A stretch of DNA of 64,000 nucleotides. It comes from an uncultured Oscillospiraceae bacterium. GTDB taxonomy: Bacteria; Bacillota; Clostridia; Oscillospirales; Ruminococcaceae. The translations under genes and the position numbers were made by a program. A model generated the notes under the pieces. The model was not told the origin of the DNA, did no database searches, and worked only from the letters and a program-made list of their open reading frames with translations. Of the stretch, positions 34,045 through 41,688 are shown piece after piece. The DNA lies in assembly GCA_934448295.1 (NCBI GenBank), contig CAKSEY010000010.1:1-64000 (forward strand), written 5' to 3'. Positions within the stretch are counted from its first letter, which is position 1. The number at the start of each line of letters is the position of its first letter.

Positions 34045-34677
34045 ATGAAAAAAGCAGTAATTTTCGACCTTGACGGAACCCTCTGGGACAGCTCCGAGAG
34101 CGTAGCCGCAGCCTGGAACACGGTGTTTTCGCGCTGCCCGGACATTCCCCGCAGGATAACCGTCTCAGATATGCACGGCTACATGGGGAAAACGCTGGAC
34201 AAGATAGCTCCGCTGGCGCTGCCTGACACGCCGGAGCCGCGCCGCAGCGAGGTTCTCTGGGAGGGCGTGCGGTACGAGCAGGAATACATCGCACAGCACG
34301 GCGCGAAGCTCTACCCAACGCTGCGCGAAACGCTGGAGCAGCTCCGCCGGGAATACGCGCTAATTATCGTGAGCAACTGCCAGGACGGCTACATTCAGTG
34401 CTTCTTTGAGTTTTCCGGTTTAAGGGAGCTTTTCGCGGATTTCGAGAGCGCCGGAGCCACGGGGCTTTCCAAGGGTGAAAACATCAGGCTGGTTATCCAG
34501 CGGAACGGAATAGACCGTGCCGTCTATGTCGGAGACACCCAGGGAGACCTGGATTCCGCCGATTTTGCGGGAGTGCCGTTTATCAGGGCGGCATACGGCT
34601 TCGGGCAGATGAACAGGGAAGTCCCGGAGATATCGGAATTTTCGGAGCTTCCTGCGGCTGTAAAATTTGTATTATAA
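34045..34677 (+). CDS. HAD-family phosphatase (phosphoglycolate phosphatase-like)
   Basis: 210 residues. All four HAD motifs are visible: VIFDLDGTLWDSS with the nucleophile Asp, IIVSNC, the Lys in GLSKGENI, and VYVGDTQGDLDSA. A helical cap lies between motifs I and II. The substrate is unknown. ACAGGAGGAACTCT precedes the ATG. Confidence 0.88.
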   Translation: MKKAVIFDLDGTLWDSSESVAAAWNTVFSRCPDIPRRITVSDMHGYMGKTLDKIAPLALPDTPEPRRSEVLWEGVRYEQEYIAQHGAKLYPTLRETLEQLRREYALIIVSNCQDGYIQCFFEFSGLRELFADFESAGATGLSKGENIRLVIQRNGIDRAVYVGDTQGDLDSADFAGVPFIRAAYGFGQMNREVPEISEFSELPAAVKFVL

Positions 34678-34684
34678 CGCAACT

Positions 34685-34708
34685 GACCCGGCGCGTAAAG
34701 CCCGGGTC
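34685..34708. terminator. bidirectional hairpin between convergent genes
   Basis: GACCCGG (34685-34691) pairs with CCGGGTC (34702-34708), followed by TAATTT. It separates the HAD gene from the convergent histidine kinase gene. Confidence 0.55.
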
Positions 34709-34712
34709 TAAT

Positions 34713-36029
34713 TTATAGCATAAGCATTACGGTGACAATGAACATGCCCTTATCCTGGGTTATCTCGAACATTCCGCCGTTGCGGTTCACAATGTCGCGC
34801 ACGGAGGTTATGCCGATCCCGGTGCCGGAGTGCTTGGTCGACAGGAACACTCCGTCCTCGTCCTGCCGCAGAACGTCGGAATAGGTGTTGCTGATTCTGA
34901 ACAGTATCGAGCCGCCCTTGCATACGCTCCGTATGATGATTTTTCGCTCTCCGTCCACATGACGGGCGGCTTCGACCGCGTTCTCCAGGAGGTTTCCCAG
35001 CATGACCGAGATAACGTTGTCGGAAATGCCGATGTCCTCAGGAACGTCGACGTTCACGTCGAATTCAATGCCGTTGTTCTTTGCCTGCTGCGCGTAGAAT
35101 TGTAGCAGCGAGTTGACCGAATAGTGCTTACAGAAGCACACGCTGCGAAAGTCCGGCATGGAAAGCTCGTATTCGTCAAGGTACTTTGCCGCCTCGTCGT
35201 ACTTTTTGTCCTCCAGCAGCGAGCGCATGGCGATAACGTGATGCCGGACGTCGTGCTTGAATTTGCGCGCCTCATTCATTCTGTCGCGGAGATTCTCGTA
35301 TTGCAGGTTCTGCATGGTGAGCGCGTGATTCTGCTCTGAAAGCTGAACGTTCTTGTCCACCACAAGAATGTGCTGGATGACCATGTGATATATCAGGAAC
35401 GCGCCGAGATTTATCACGAACAGGAATATCGCATTGCGCGGTATCAGCGCGAATTCCAGCGAGGAAATGCCGCTTGCATAAAGCCGGAAGTACCATTCAA
35501 TGTAAAAGGTGGCGGGTATCAGCCAGAGAAATCTCCAGGTGGGTCGCGAGGTGTCCTTTTCCAGCGCCGTGGAGTATGTGTTTGAGATATACCGCGCCAG
35601 CGGAAGCAGCACTACTATCTCCATTATCAGCAGTATGACCGAAAACGTCCATTTGTAGCCCTGTACCGCCATTTCCGGGAAGAAAACGCCCTCTATGCAC
35701 TTTGAGCTGACAACGAGAAGATTCGCGATATTTGAAAACATCAGCAGCGAAAACAGGGTCTTGCCGAAATGAGCCTTAACTGCGAAAAGGTAAAAGAACG
35801 CGTACATACATGTGGAAACAACGCTGAGAAATCCCGCGTCGCCGTCCCACAGCCCGACCCACAGACCGGCGCCGACCTGCACAAGCGTTGCGGCGCATAC
35901 CAGCAGTATCGTCACCCGGAGGGAAAACCTCAGGCTGTGCCTGAAGGGATACAGCGCAAGCGCGATATACGGCAGGAAGCTCAGCAGGGAATATGCCACC
36001 ATTTCTATCGCGTGGGTCATATCCGGCAT
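34713..36029 (-). CDS. AgrC-like sensor histidine kinase (GHKL)
   Basis: 438 residues. Six or seven transmembrane segments fill roughly residues 1-215, then a coiled coil, a phosphoacceptor region FKHDVRHHVIAMRSLLE, the N-box MLGNLLENAVEA and the glycine-rich GTGIGITSVRDIV. This is the AgrC/ComD peptide-sensor architecture. Its start codon overlaps the response-regulator stop by one base. No agrB/agrD-like peptide genes are nearby, so the ligand is unknown. Confidence 0.88.
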   Translation of the reverse strand: MPDMTHAIEMVAYSLLSFLPYIALALYPFRHSLRFSLRVTILLVCAATLVQVGAGLWVGLWDGDAGFLSVVSTCMYAFFYLFAVKAHFGKTLFSLLMFSNIANLLVVSSKCIEGVFFPEMAVQGYKWTFSVILLIMEIVVLLPLARYISNTYSTALEKDTSRPTWRFLWLIPATFYIEWYFRLYASGISSLEFALIPRNAIFLFVINLGAFLIYHMVIQHILVVDKNVQLSEQNHALTMQNLQYENLRDRMNEARKFKHDVRHHVIAMRSLLEDKKYDEAAKYLDEYELSMPDFRSVCFCKHYSVNSLLQFYAQQAKNNGIEFDVNVDVPEDIGISDNVISVMLGNLLENAVEAARHVDGERKIIIRSVCKGGSILFRISNTYSDVLRQDEDGVFLSTKHSGTGIGITSVRDIVNRNGGMFEITQDKGMFIVTVMLML

Positions 36030-36751
36030 TAAATATTCACCTCCCGGCTGAGCGCTGCGAACTGGAAGCTGCTGTATTTTGACCGCGCGTCTTTAACGGC
36101 GCGGCGGGCTATGGGCAGGCTCATTCCGTTCTTCATTATGAACGAATCGTCCGTGAGCCGTTCCACCTCGTAGAAATTCAGCAGTATCCCCTTTGTCGGG
36201 GAGTAGAAAAAATCGAACGGCGCCAGCAGCTTTTCCGCCTGGGTAAAGGTGGAGTATACGCTGTGCTGCTCCCCCGACCGCAGGTGGAATATCATGCGGT
36301 GGCTGCGGTATTCCGCGCAGACTATGCTGCGGCAGGCGAGGGGAGTCCCGTCGGGGAGCGTAACGCAGCGCGAGCGCTCTATTTGTTCAAGGTCGGCTTT
36401 TCTCAGCAGCCGGGAGATCCTTTCGGCGGTGACAGGCTTTTTAAGGTAGTCTATGGCGTCCAGGTCGTAGGTTTCAGCGGCGAATTCGTTTGACGAGGTG
36501 CAGAACGCCAGCCGGACTTCCGGGTCCTTTTCGCGTATTATCCCGGCGGCTTCTATCCCGTTCTGTCCGTTCATGTATATGTCAAGTATGACGAGGTCGT
36601 ATTTCCCGGGGTGCCATTCCGCCAGGAAACTCTCGCTGCTGCGGTATGTATCAATGATATGCTTCTGCAGGGGTATCCCCAGCTGCGCCGACAGCATTTC
36701 TGTGAGACTCGCAAGCATTGAGCGGTCATCATCTACAAGAGCTATTTTCAT
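36029..36751 (-). CDS. AgrA-like LytTR response regulator
   Basis: 240 residues. The receiver domain (1-125) has VDDDRS, the phospho-Asp in LVILDIYM and the conserved Lys in YLKKP. A LytTR DNA-binding domain follows (about 140-235; SPTKGILLNFYEVERL, FIMKNGMSLPIAR). It is first in the operon, with the sensor kinase second. GGAGGGCTTGCG precedes the ATG. Confidence 0.9.
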   Translation of the reverse strand: MKIALVDDDRSMLASLTEMLSAQLGIPLQKHIIDTYRSSESFLAEWHPGKYDLVILDIYMNGQNGIEAAGIIREKDPEVRLAFCTSSNEFAAETYDLDAIDYLKKPVTAERISRLLRKADLEQIERSRCVTLPDGTPLACRSIVCAEYRSHRMIFHLRSGEQHSVYSTFTQAEKLLAPFDFFYSPTKGILLNFYEVERLTDDSFIMKNGMSLPIARRAVKDARSKYSSFQFAALSREVNI

Positions 36752-36870
36752 CGCAAGCCCTCCAGGTCAGGCAAATTGATGTGATTACTGTGGGAAAAAG
36801 ACAGCGTTGTATAGCATTATGAAAGACTGTGCCGTTTTTCCCAAAAAATTATAATTATCTCACTAATATC

Positions 36871-36908
36871 AAAAAGCCATCTTCTCACAAAGGTGAAAAA
36901 CGGCTTTT
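36871..36908. terminator. terminator after galT (minus strand), possibly bidirectional
   Basis: AAAAAGCC (36871-36878) pairs with GGCTTTT (36902-36908) and the interior is partly self-complementary. On the minus strand it follows the galT stop codon and ends in a T-run. A second stem ACTGCTGC/GCAGCAGT with TTTTT lies at 36919-36950. Confidence 0.65.
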
Positions 36909-36969
36909 CGAAATCATGACTGCTGCAAGCGCTGACCCGCAGCAGTTTTTAGACGTTACCTTATGTAAA

Positions 36970-38460
36970 TCAGAGATCCTCCACGAATCTGCGGAACGCT
37001 GCCATTCCGTTTTCATCGCGCTTGAATACTCCCGCGTCAGCCAGCACCTGACCGAACACCTTTCCTACCTCCATGCGTATGATGTCCATTGCGTTGTCCG
37101 CATTGAATTCGGGGTGGTCAGCCAGAACCTGCTTTGCCCATACCGCGTGGGAGGCTATCCTCTCGTCGGCGGAGATGTCCGCGCCGGAAAGCATTGCGTC
37201 CTTGAGTATCTCAAGCTCCGCTGCAAGCCTTGCGGGGAGCACCGCCAGACCCATTACCTCGATAAGCCCGATGTTTTCCTTCTTGATGTGGTGAAGCTCG
37301 GGAGCCGGGTGGAAGATACCGAGCGGGCGCTCCTCGGAGGTGATGTTGTTTCTCAGCACGAGGTCGCACTCATACTGGGAGCCGTTCATTCTTGCGATAG
37401 GGGTTATCGTGTTGTGCGGAACTCCGTCGGTCTGCGCGAAGATCCCGGCGCTTTCGTCCGAGTAGGCTCTCCACTTTTTGAGGACTTCGGCACAGGCGGC
37501 GGACAGCGAAGCGCGGTTGTAGGAGGACAGCCTGATAACGGACATCGGCCACTTGACTATGCCCGCGTTTACGTCCGGGTGATTTCTGAGCAGGAAGGAT
37601 TTTTCAACGGAAGCCCTCGCCATGGGGAACGTGTAGTGTCCGCCCTGGAAATGCTCGTGCGTGAGAATGGAGCCGCCGACAATGGGCAGGTCTGCGTTTG
37701 AGCCGAGTATGTAATGCGGGAACTGCTCGATGAAATCAAACAGCTTGTCGAAAACCGCGTCGTCTATCACCATGGGGATATGCTGCTTGTTGAACACAAT
37801 GCAGTGCTCGTTGTAGTATCCATACGGGGAGTACTGGAGATACCACTCGGAGCCGTTCATCTCTACAGTCACCGGGCGGAGATTCTGGCGGGCGGGGTGG
37901 TTGAGCCTGCCGGCATAGCCCATGTTCTCAGCGCAGAGCTGGCACTTGGGGTAGTTCACGGATTTCTGGGTCTTTGCCGCCGCGATATCCCGGGGGTCCT
38001 TTTCCGGCTTGGAGCGGTTTATGGTTATGTCCAGCGTGCCGTACTCGGAATCGTATGTCCATTTCATGTCCCTTGCGATACGCTCGGCGCGGACGTAATT
38101 CAGCTTCTTGCTGAAATCGTAGTACCAGTCGGTCGCCGTTTCGGGGCTTGCGGCGTAGCGGCGCTTGAACTCCGCGTTGACCTCCCTCGGGAAAGGCGTG
38201 AAAACGCCCATCAGCCTGGTGTCGAACAGGTCTCTTGATACCGCGGTGTCCTGAATTATACCCTTTTCGCAGGCATAGGCTATCAGCGGCTCCAGCAGAG
38301 CCTCAACGGACGCGTCCCTGTCGTCGGCGCAGTTGTCCTCCCACTCGGTGAGCTGGAGGATATCCATGAGCTGGTTGCGGACGACAAATTCGTCCTCGGC
38401 GGTGATAAGCCCGCTTCTCTCGGCGTATTTTATGAGCTTCTGAACGTCTTCGTATATCAT
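36970..38460 (-). CDS. galT: galactose-1-phosphate uridylyltransferase, class 2
   Basis: 496 residues, the length of the clostridial/lactobacillar GalT class, unlike the roughly 350-residue E. coli form. It exchanges UMP between UDP-glucose and galactose-1-phosphate in the Leloir pathway. PKCQLCAENMGYAGRLNHPARQ (read in two parts), LTHEHFQGGHYTFPM with the active-site histidines, and YNEHCIVF are characteristic. The ATG at 38458-38460 follows GAGGGGATC; an upstream in-frame ATG is inside the leader. galK and galE are not in the window. Confidence 0.92.
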   Translation of the reverse strand: MIYEDVQKLIKYAERSGLITAEDEFVVRNQLMDILQLTEWEDNCADDRDASVEALLEPLIAYACEKGIIQDTAVSRDLFDTRLMGVFTPFPREVNAEFKRRYAASPETATDWYYDFSKKLNYVRAERIARDMKWTYDSEYGTLDITINRSKPEKDPRDIAAAKTQKSVNYPKCQLCAENMGYAGRLNHPARQNLRPVTVEMNGSEWYLQYSPYGYYNEHCIVFNKQHIPMVIDDAVFDKLFDFIEQFPHYILGSNADLPIVGGSILTHEHFQGGHYTFPMARASVEKSFLLRNHPDVNAGIVKWPMSVIRLSSYNRASLSAACAEVLKKWRAYSDESAGIFAQTDGVPHNTITPIARMNGSQYECDLVLRNNITSEERPLGIFHPAPELHHIKKENIGLIEVMGLAVLPARLAAELEILKDAMLSGADISADERIASHAVWAKQVLADHPEFNADNAMDIIRMEVGKVFGQVLADAGVFKRDENGMAAFRRFVEDL

Positions 38461-38490
38461 TTTGATCCCCTCAATTGTAGATTGTGCACC

Positions 38491-38504
38491 GTTAAGCACT
38501 TAAC
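38491..38504 (-). promoter_or_regulatory. palindromic operator at the galT start
   Basis: GTTAAGCACTTAAC has perfect 6-base arms around CA and covers the predicted transcription start of galT, an ideal place for a repressor. The regulator is not identified. Confidence 0.5.
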
Positions 38505-38507
38505 TTT

Positions 38508-38536
38508 ATTATATTCCACATCGGGGAATAAGTCAA
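38508..38536 (-). promoter_or_regulatory. promoter of galT
   Basis: Minus strand TTGACT (38536-38531), 17 bases, TATAAT (38513-38508). Confidence 0.8.
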
Positions 38537-38587
38537 TAGATTTCCGGAAATTTTCGGCTGTTACTCTTCATGTTTCGAAATAAACAC

Positions 38588-38612
38588 CCCGGAGCACTGG
38601 GCGTACTCCGGG
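38588..38612 (-). terminator. terminator of the sigma-serpin operon
   Basis: On the minus strand CCCGGAG pairs with CTCCGGG (plus positions 38606-38612 and 38588-38594), followed by GTGTTTATTT. Confidence 0.6.
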
Positions 38613-38647
38613 TTTACCATAGTATTCATCGGAGGTCAAGCCATGCT

Positions 38648-40042
38648 TTACGGCTGATATACCGTTCCGGTGAACAGCGGCTGACCGTCCATTCCCGTGA
38701 TAACGAAGATAAACGGCCGGTCAAGGGTGAAGTCCACCTCGTCTGCGTTTTCCGGAGGCGCGCCGCTGCCGTTCATAGCCATCTCCACGAAGGAAGCTGC
38801 CGTGCAGCCCTCCTCGTCAATGGAGACCCGGGCGGTCTGCCTTGCGGCGTCAAGGTATGCGTCATCGTCAATGAACTCCGAGAAATCTGCGGAAGCCGGG
38901 GCGAATACGTCCGTTATCCCCAGTGCTTTCATGCCGTCGTTAAGGTAGGTGGTGGAGGAAATATCGAACTTCGGGATAGAGTAGTTCACCCTGATGTTTC
39001 GCGAATTCACGAATTCCCCGCACAGCATGCCCGGGAAGTCCTCCGAGGAAAGCACCTCGTCAATGCTGCTGTCCTCGTCTGGGAGAATGAAGTACATTTC
39101 GCAGCCGGTCTTGAATTTCAGCCTGGAGGCGCTGTAATTTTCGCCCCAGAAGTAGTCTGCGTAGTCGCTTGCGTTCATGAATTCCGCCGTAACATCGCCG
39201 TCTGCGGCGTGGAATTCTTTCTGCACGGCGTCCGATTTGTTTATCGCCAGTCTCCATTTGGCGCGGAAATACACAGTGGAATACAGCGCGAACAGAGTGT
39301 CGGGCGAGGTGGAGATACTTCCCGTGGATTCTTTCAGGAACCCGCCGGTCTGCTGGTCTATCCATTTGCCGATGGCGGAATTTGTCCTGTCCGTGCCGAA
39401 TTCCGCCTGATACACCGAGGCAAAGTAATTTTTCGCCAGAGTTCCGGCGGTATCCCGGCGGAAGTCCAATCCGTCCGCAAGCCACACGGAATTCGCCAGC
39501 ACGCTGGTTATAGCGCCGTCGTTGCAGTAGTTTGCATTCCAGAGCCGCCACGCCTGCTCCCGCAGGGCTTCAATGCGGTCGGAGCCGAGCAGCGACAGTA
39601 TCTGCCCCCGGCTTTCCCCGGATGCCGTCTCCGCCAGGAGCGCCAGCGCCATGTACAGGTTCAGCGGGGAATACACGCGGTTCTCCGTATCGCCGGAAAG
39701 AAATTCCCGGGTGCTTTCCGCGTAGAAACCGCGCAGTCCGTCCGCGTAGCCCTCCGGCGCGGAGAGCTGAGCTATCCGGCTTGTCCGCCATTCATCGTAG
39801 CCGTTGCCGTATATGTCCGGGTAATGCGCCATCTGCGGGTATTCCGGCGAAGCCGCAGCGCGAATGCCTGTTCCGTTTAAATTCGTGAGCACGACCCCCG
39901 CCGTCATCGCAAGGCATGCCGCAGCCGCCGCAATGCTTATCCACAGCGGGCGGCGCTTCCTTTTCGTCCTTTTGGAGCCTGCCTCCTCTATCATGCCGTC
40001 GTCAATGTTACCTATCGCTTCGCTGAGTTTCTCTGGTTTCAT
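38648..40042 (-). CDS. membrane-anchored serpin with anti-sigma-like N-terminal tail
   Basis: 464 residues. Residues 1-32 are cytoplasmic and end in a basic stop-transfer-like KRTKRKRR, followed by one transmembrane helix (33-52). Residues from about 95 to the end form a serpin fold (YSPLNLYMALALLAETASGE, TSVLANSVWL, and DFTLDRPFIFVI near the C-terminus). The reactive-loop hinge at 409-417 reads DEEGCTAAS: P15 Gly and small P12-P11 Ala are kept, P14 is Cys and P9 is bulky Phe. Counting from the hinge puts P1 near Ser426. The start overlaps the upstream sigma gene by ATGA. The tail-helix-extracellular-domain plan and position match anti-sigma factors, so the protein may be both a protease inhibitor and a signalling receptor. 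That dual role is inference. Confidence 0.85.
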   Translation of the reverse strand: MKPEKLSEAIGNIDDGMIEEAGSKRTKRKRRPLWISIAAAAACLAMTAGVVLTNLNGTGIRAAASPEYPQMAHYPDIYGNGYDEWRTSRIAQLSAPEGYADGLRGFYAESTREFLSGDTENRVYSPLNLYMALALLAETASGESRGQILSLLGSDRIEALREQAWRLWNANYCNDGAITSVLANSVWLADGLDFRRDTAGTLAKNYFASVYQAEFGTDRTNSAIGKWIDQQTGGFLKESTGSISTSPDTLFALYSTVYFRAKWRLAINKSDAVQKEFHAADGDVTAEFMNASDYADYFWGENYSASRLKFKTGCEMYFILPDEDSSIDEVLSSEDFPGMLCGEFVNSRNIRVNYSIPKFDISSTTYLNDGMKALGITDVFAPASADFSEFIDDDAYLDAARQTARVSIDEEGCTAASFVEMAMNGSGAPPENADEVDFTLDRPFIFVITGMDGQPLFTGTVYQP

Positions 40043-40599
40043 AGGTTCCAGCCCTCCTTTATGAGAAATTCCCGCAGACCTCTCCGGGTGCGGAGAAGCC
40101 CGCTTTTCACCGCCGAAACGCTCCTGCCGGAGTATTCCGCGATGGAATCCACCGGGTCGCAGAAAAAATACCGCTGCACGAATTCCACCCGCGCCGTCTG
40201 CGAAACGCCGCCCAGATACCGGGAAATGGCGGCGGTGAGCAGCTTCATATCCAGCGCTTCCTCTGGCTGCTCCGCGCCGGAAACGCACTCCGCCAGCTCG
40301 TCCAGGGACACCGCGTATTCGCTTGGAACGCGCCGGGCGGCGTGCTTCCTGCGGTATACGCTTATCGAGATATCCCGCGCTATTTTGCAGAGAAAGCAGC
40401 CCAGCTGCTGCGGAAAATTCGGCGGTATCACGTTCCACGCGCGCAGCAGGGTATCGTTCACACATTCCCGGCTGTCCTCCCTGTCCCGGAGGATATTCAG
40501 CGAGACAGAGGTCAACAGCCCGGAGTATTTGTCGTGCGTCCGGGATATCGCGGATTCGTCGCGGCTGCGGTAAAGCTCCAGTATTTCGGAGTCTTCCAT
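40039..40599 (-). CDS. ECF-type RNA polymerase sigma factor
   Basis: 186 residues. Region 2 spans about 5-75 (KYSGLLTSVSLNILRDREDSRECVNDTLLRAW, read in parts) and region 4 about 115-180, with its HTH in DSIAEYSGRSVSAVKSGLLR. Region 1.1 and region 3 are absent, as expected of ECF factors. AAGGAGGTGCGCC precedes the ATG. The four-base overlap with the serpin gene implies that the serpin controls, or is controlled with, this factor. Confidence 0.9.
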   Translation of the reverse strand: MEDSEILELYRSRDESAISRTHDKYSGLLTSVSLNILRDREDSRECVNDTLLRAWNVIPPNFPQQLGCFLCKIARDISISVYRRKHAARRVPSEYAVSLDELAECVSGAEQPEEALDMKLLTAAISRYLGGVSQTARVEFVQRYFFCDPVDSIAEYSGRSVSAVKSGLLRTRRGLREFLIKEGWNL

Positions 40600-40638
40600 G
40601 GCGCACCTCCTTTTTTCTTTTTCCTTTTTCTATAAATT

Positions 40639-40670
40639 AAGCCGCAAAAATCCCAAAAAGGTTGCGGCTT
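40639..40670 (-). terminator. hairpin downstream of the DUF2461 gene
   Basis: AAGCCGCAA (40639-40647) and TTGCGGCTT (40662-40670) are perfect 9-base arms, followed on the minus strand by AATTTAT. It separates the DUF2461 gene from the sigma-serpin operon. Confidence 0.6.
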
Positions 40671-40688
40671 CAAAAATATATTTTCGAA

Positions 40689-41351
40689 TCAGTCCGGCAT
40701 AGCCTCGGCTTTCATGCACAGCTCATAGAACGGCGCGATTTTCCGGAAATCCCGCGCCACCCGCTGCGAGAGCTTTTCGGAGAATATTATCTCCGGGTCG
40801 CTGGTATCATAGGAAAGCCCTATCCCCTTGCGGTCGAGCCAGCGGCGGAGCTCCTCGGGCTGGTCGGGGAACTTGCTGCGCTTGTACATTTCGCCGTACA
40901 GCGTGAATACCTTCTGCTTCTCCACCGCGAGGAACGCTTCCTTGAATTTCTCGTCACCGGCGAGGATAAGCCCGCGCAGCTTCTGCATTGAAGCCGCCGA
41001 AGCGCAGTAGTACCCGCAGCCGTAGCTTATCCCGGAGGCTCCTATTGAGAAATAGAACCCCGGCAGCGCGTGGTACTGCTCTCTTGTGCGGCTGAACGTG
41101 TACCAGATATGGTCGCGGAATATGGAATCGGGATTCAGCCGCATATCGCGGAATATGCGGGAAATGCGGTTCGGGTTTATTTCAATGAGCGGGTCTATTT
41201 TAAGGATAGTCGGCGCAACGTCGGAAATAAGCCGCTTCATCGGCTCAATGACGTATGTCTGGTAATCCTGCTTGTGCTGCTGGAACCAGTCGCGGCTGTC
41301 GTGCAGGCGGTTCTCGAAAAGGAAATCAACAGAATTCTGGGAAAAAGGCAT
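40689..41351 (-). CDS. DUF2461 family protein
   Basis: 220 residues. The start DFLFENRLHDSRDWFQQHKQDY, read in two parts, and RIFRDMRLNPDSIFRDHIWYTFSR are the signature of DUF2461/TIGR02453, a family of unknown function widespread in bacteria. The ATG at 41351 was preferred because AGGAGCG precedes it; an in-frame ATG ten codons upstream has no good site. Confidence 0.85.
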   Translation of the reverse strand: MPFSQNSVDFLFENRLHDSRDWFQQHKQDYQTYVIEPMKRLISDVAPTILKIDPLIEINPNRISRIFRDMRLNPDSIFRDHIWYTFSRTREQYHALPGFYFSIGASGISYGCGYYCASAASMQKLRGLILAGDEKFKEAFLAVEKQKVFTLYGEMYKRSKFPDQPEELRRWLDRKGIGLSYDTSDPEIIFSEKLSQRVARDFRKIAPFYELCMKAEAMPD

Positions 41352-41436
41352 ATCAACGCTCCTGTTTGCAGTAAATTGCACTCCGTTCCTCTGTAATATC
41401 AGTATGCAGGACTATCCCTGCGGAAAGGAGTATTAT

Positions 41437-41688
41437 ATGGCAGTAAAAATGACTGCGGCGGATTTTTTCGAAAAGAACAACGCCGCTTTTATGAAGTTCG
41501 GGAAGATGTTCACCAAAAAGCTGACCGACCAGGCGCTTATAGATTCCCTTGCGGAAAAGGACCTGGAGAAGCTTGCCAAGGTGTTCAGGCTGGTGTTTGA
41601 AATGCTGGCGGAGAACTCCCCGGACAGCAGCACTCAGCTTGCGGCGATGATATCCGCCTATTCCGAGATAAAGGAGGACGAGCCGTGA
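41437..41688 (+). CDS. small protein coupled to the terminase gene, possible small terminase subunit
   Basis: 83 residues, mostly predicted helical (MTAADFFEKNNAAFMKFGKM, then LAEKDLEKLAKVFRLVFEML). It does not show a clear HTH. AAAGGAG lies six bases before the ATG, and its stop overlaps the GTG start of the large terminase subunit. The position suggests a small terminase subunit or a packaging-related partner, but similarity is not visible by eye. Confidence 0.6.
   Translation: MAVKMTAADFFEKNNAAFMKFGKMFTKKLTDQALIDSLAEKDLEKLAKVFRLVFEMLAENSPDSSTQLAAMISAYSEIKEDEP

Noticed and set aside
38648..40606. 652-codon version of the serpin gene
   Set aside because: The first 188 codons are the sigma-factor gene read out of frame. 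The serpin starts at 40042, overlapping the sigma stop.
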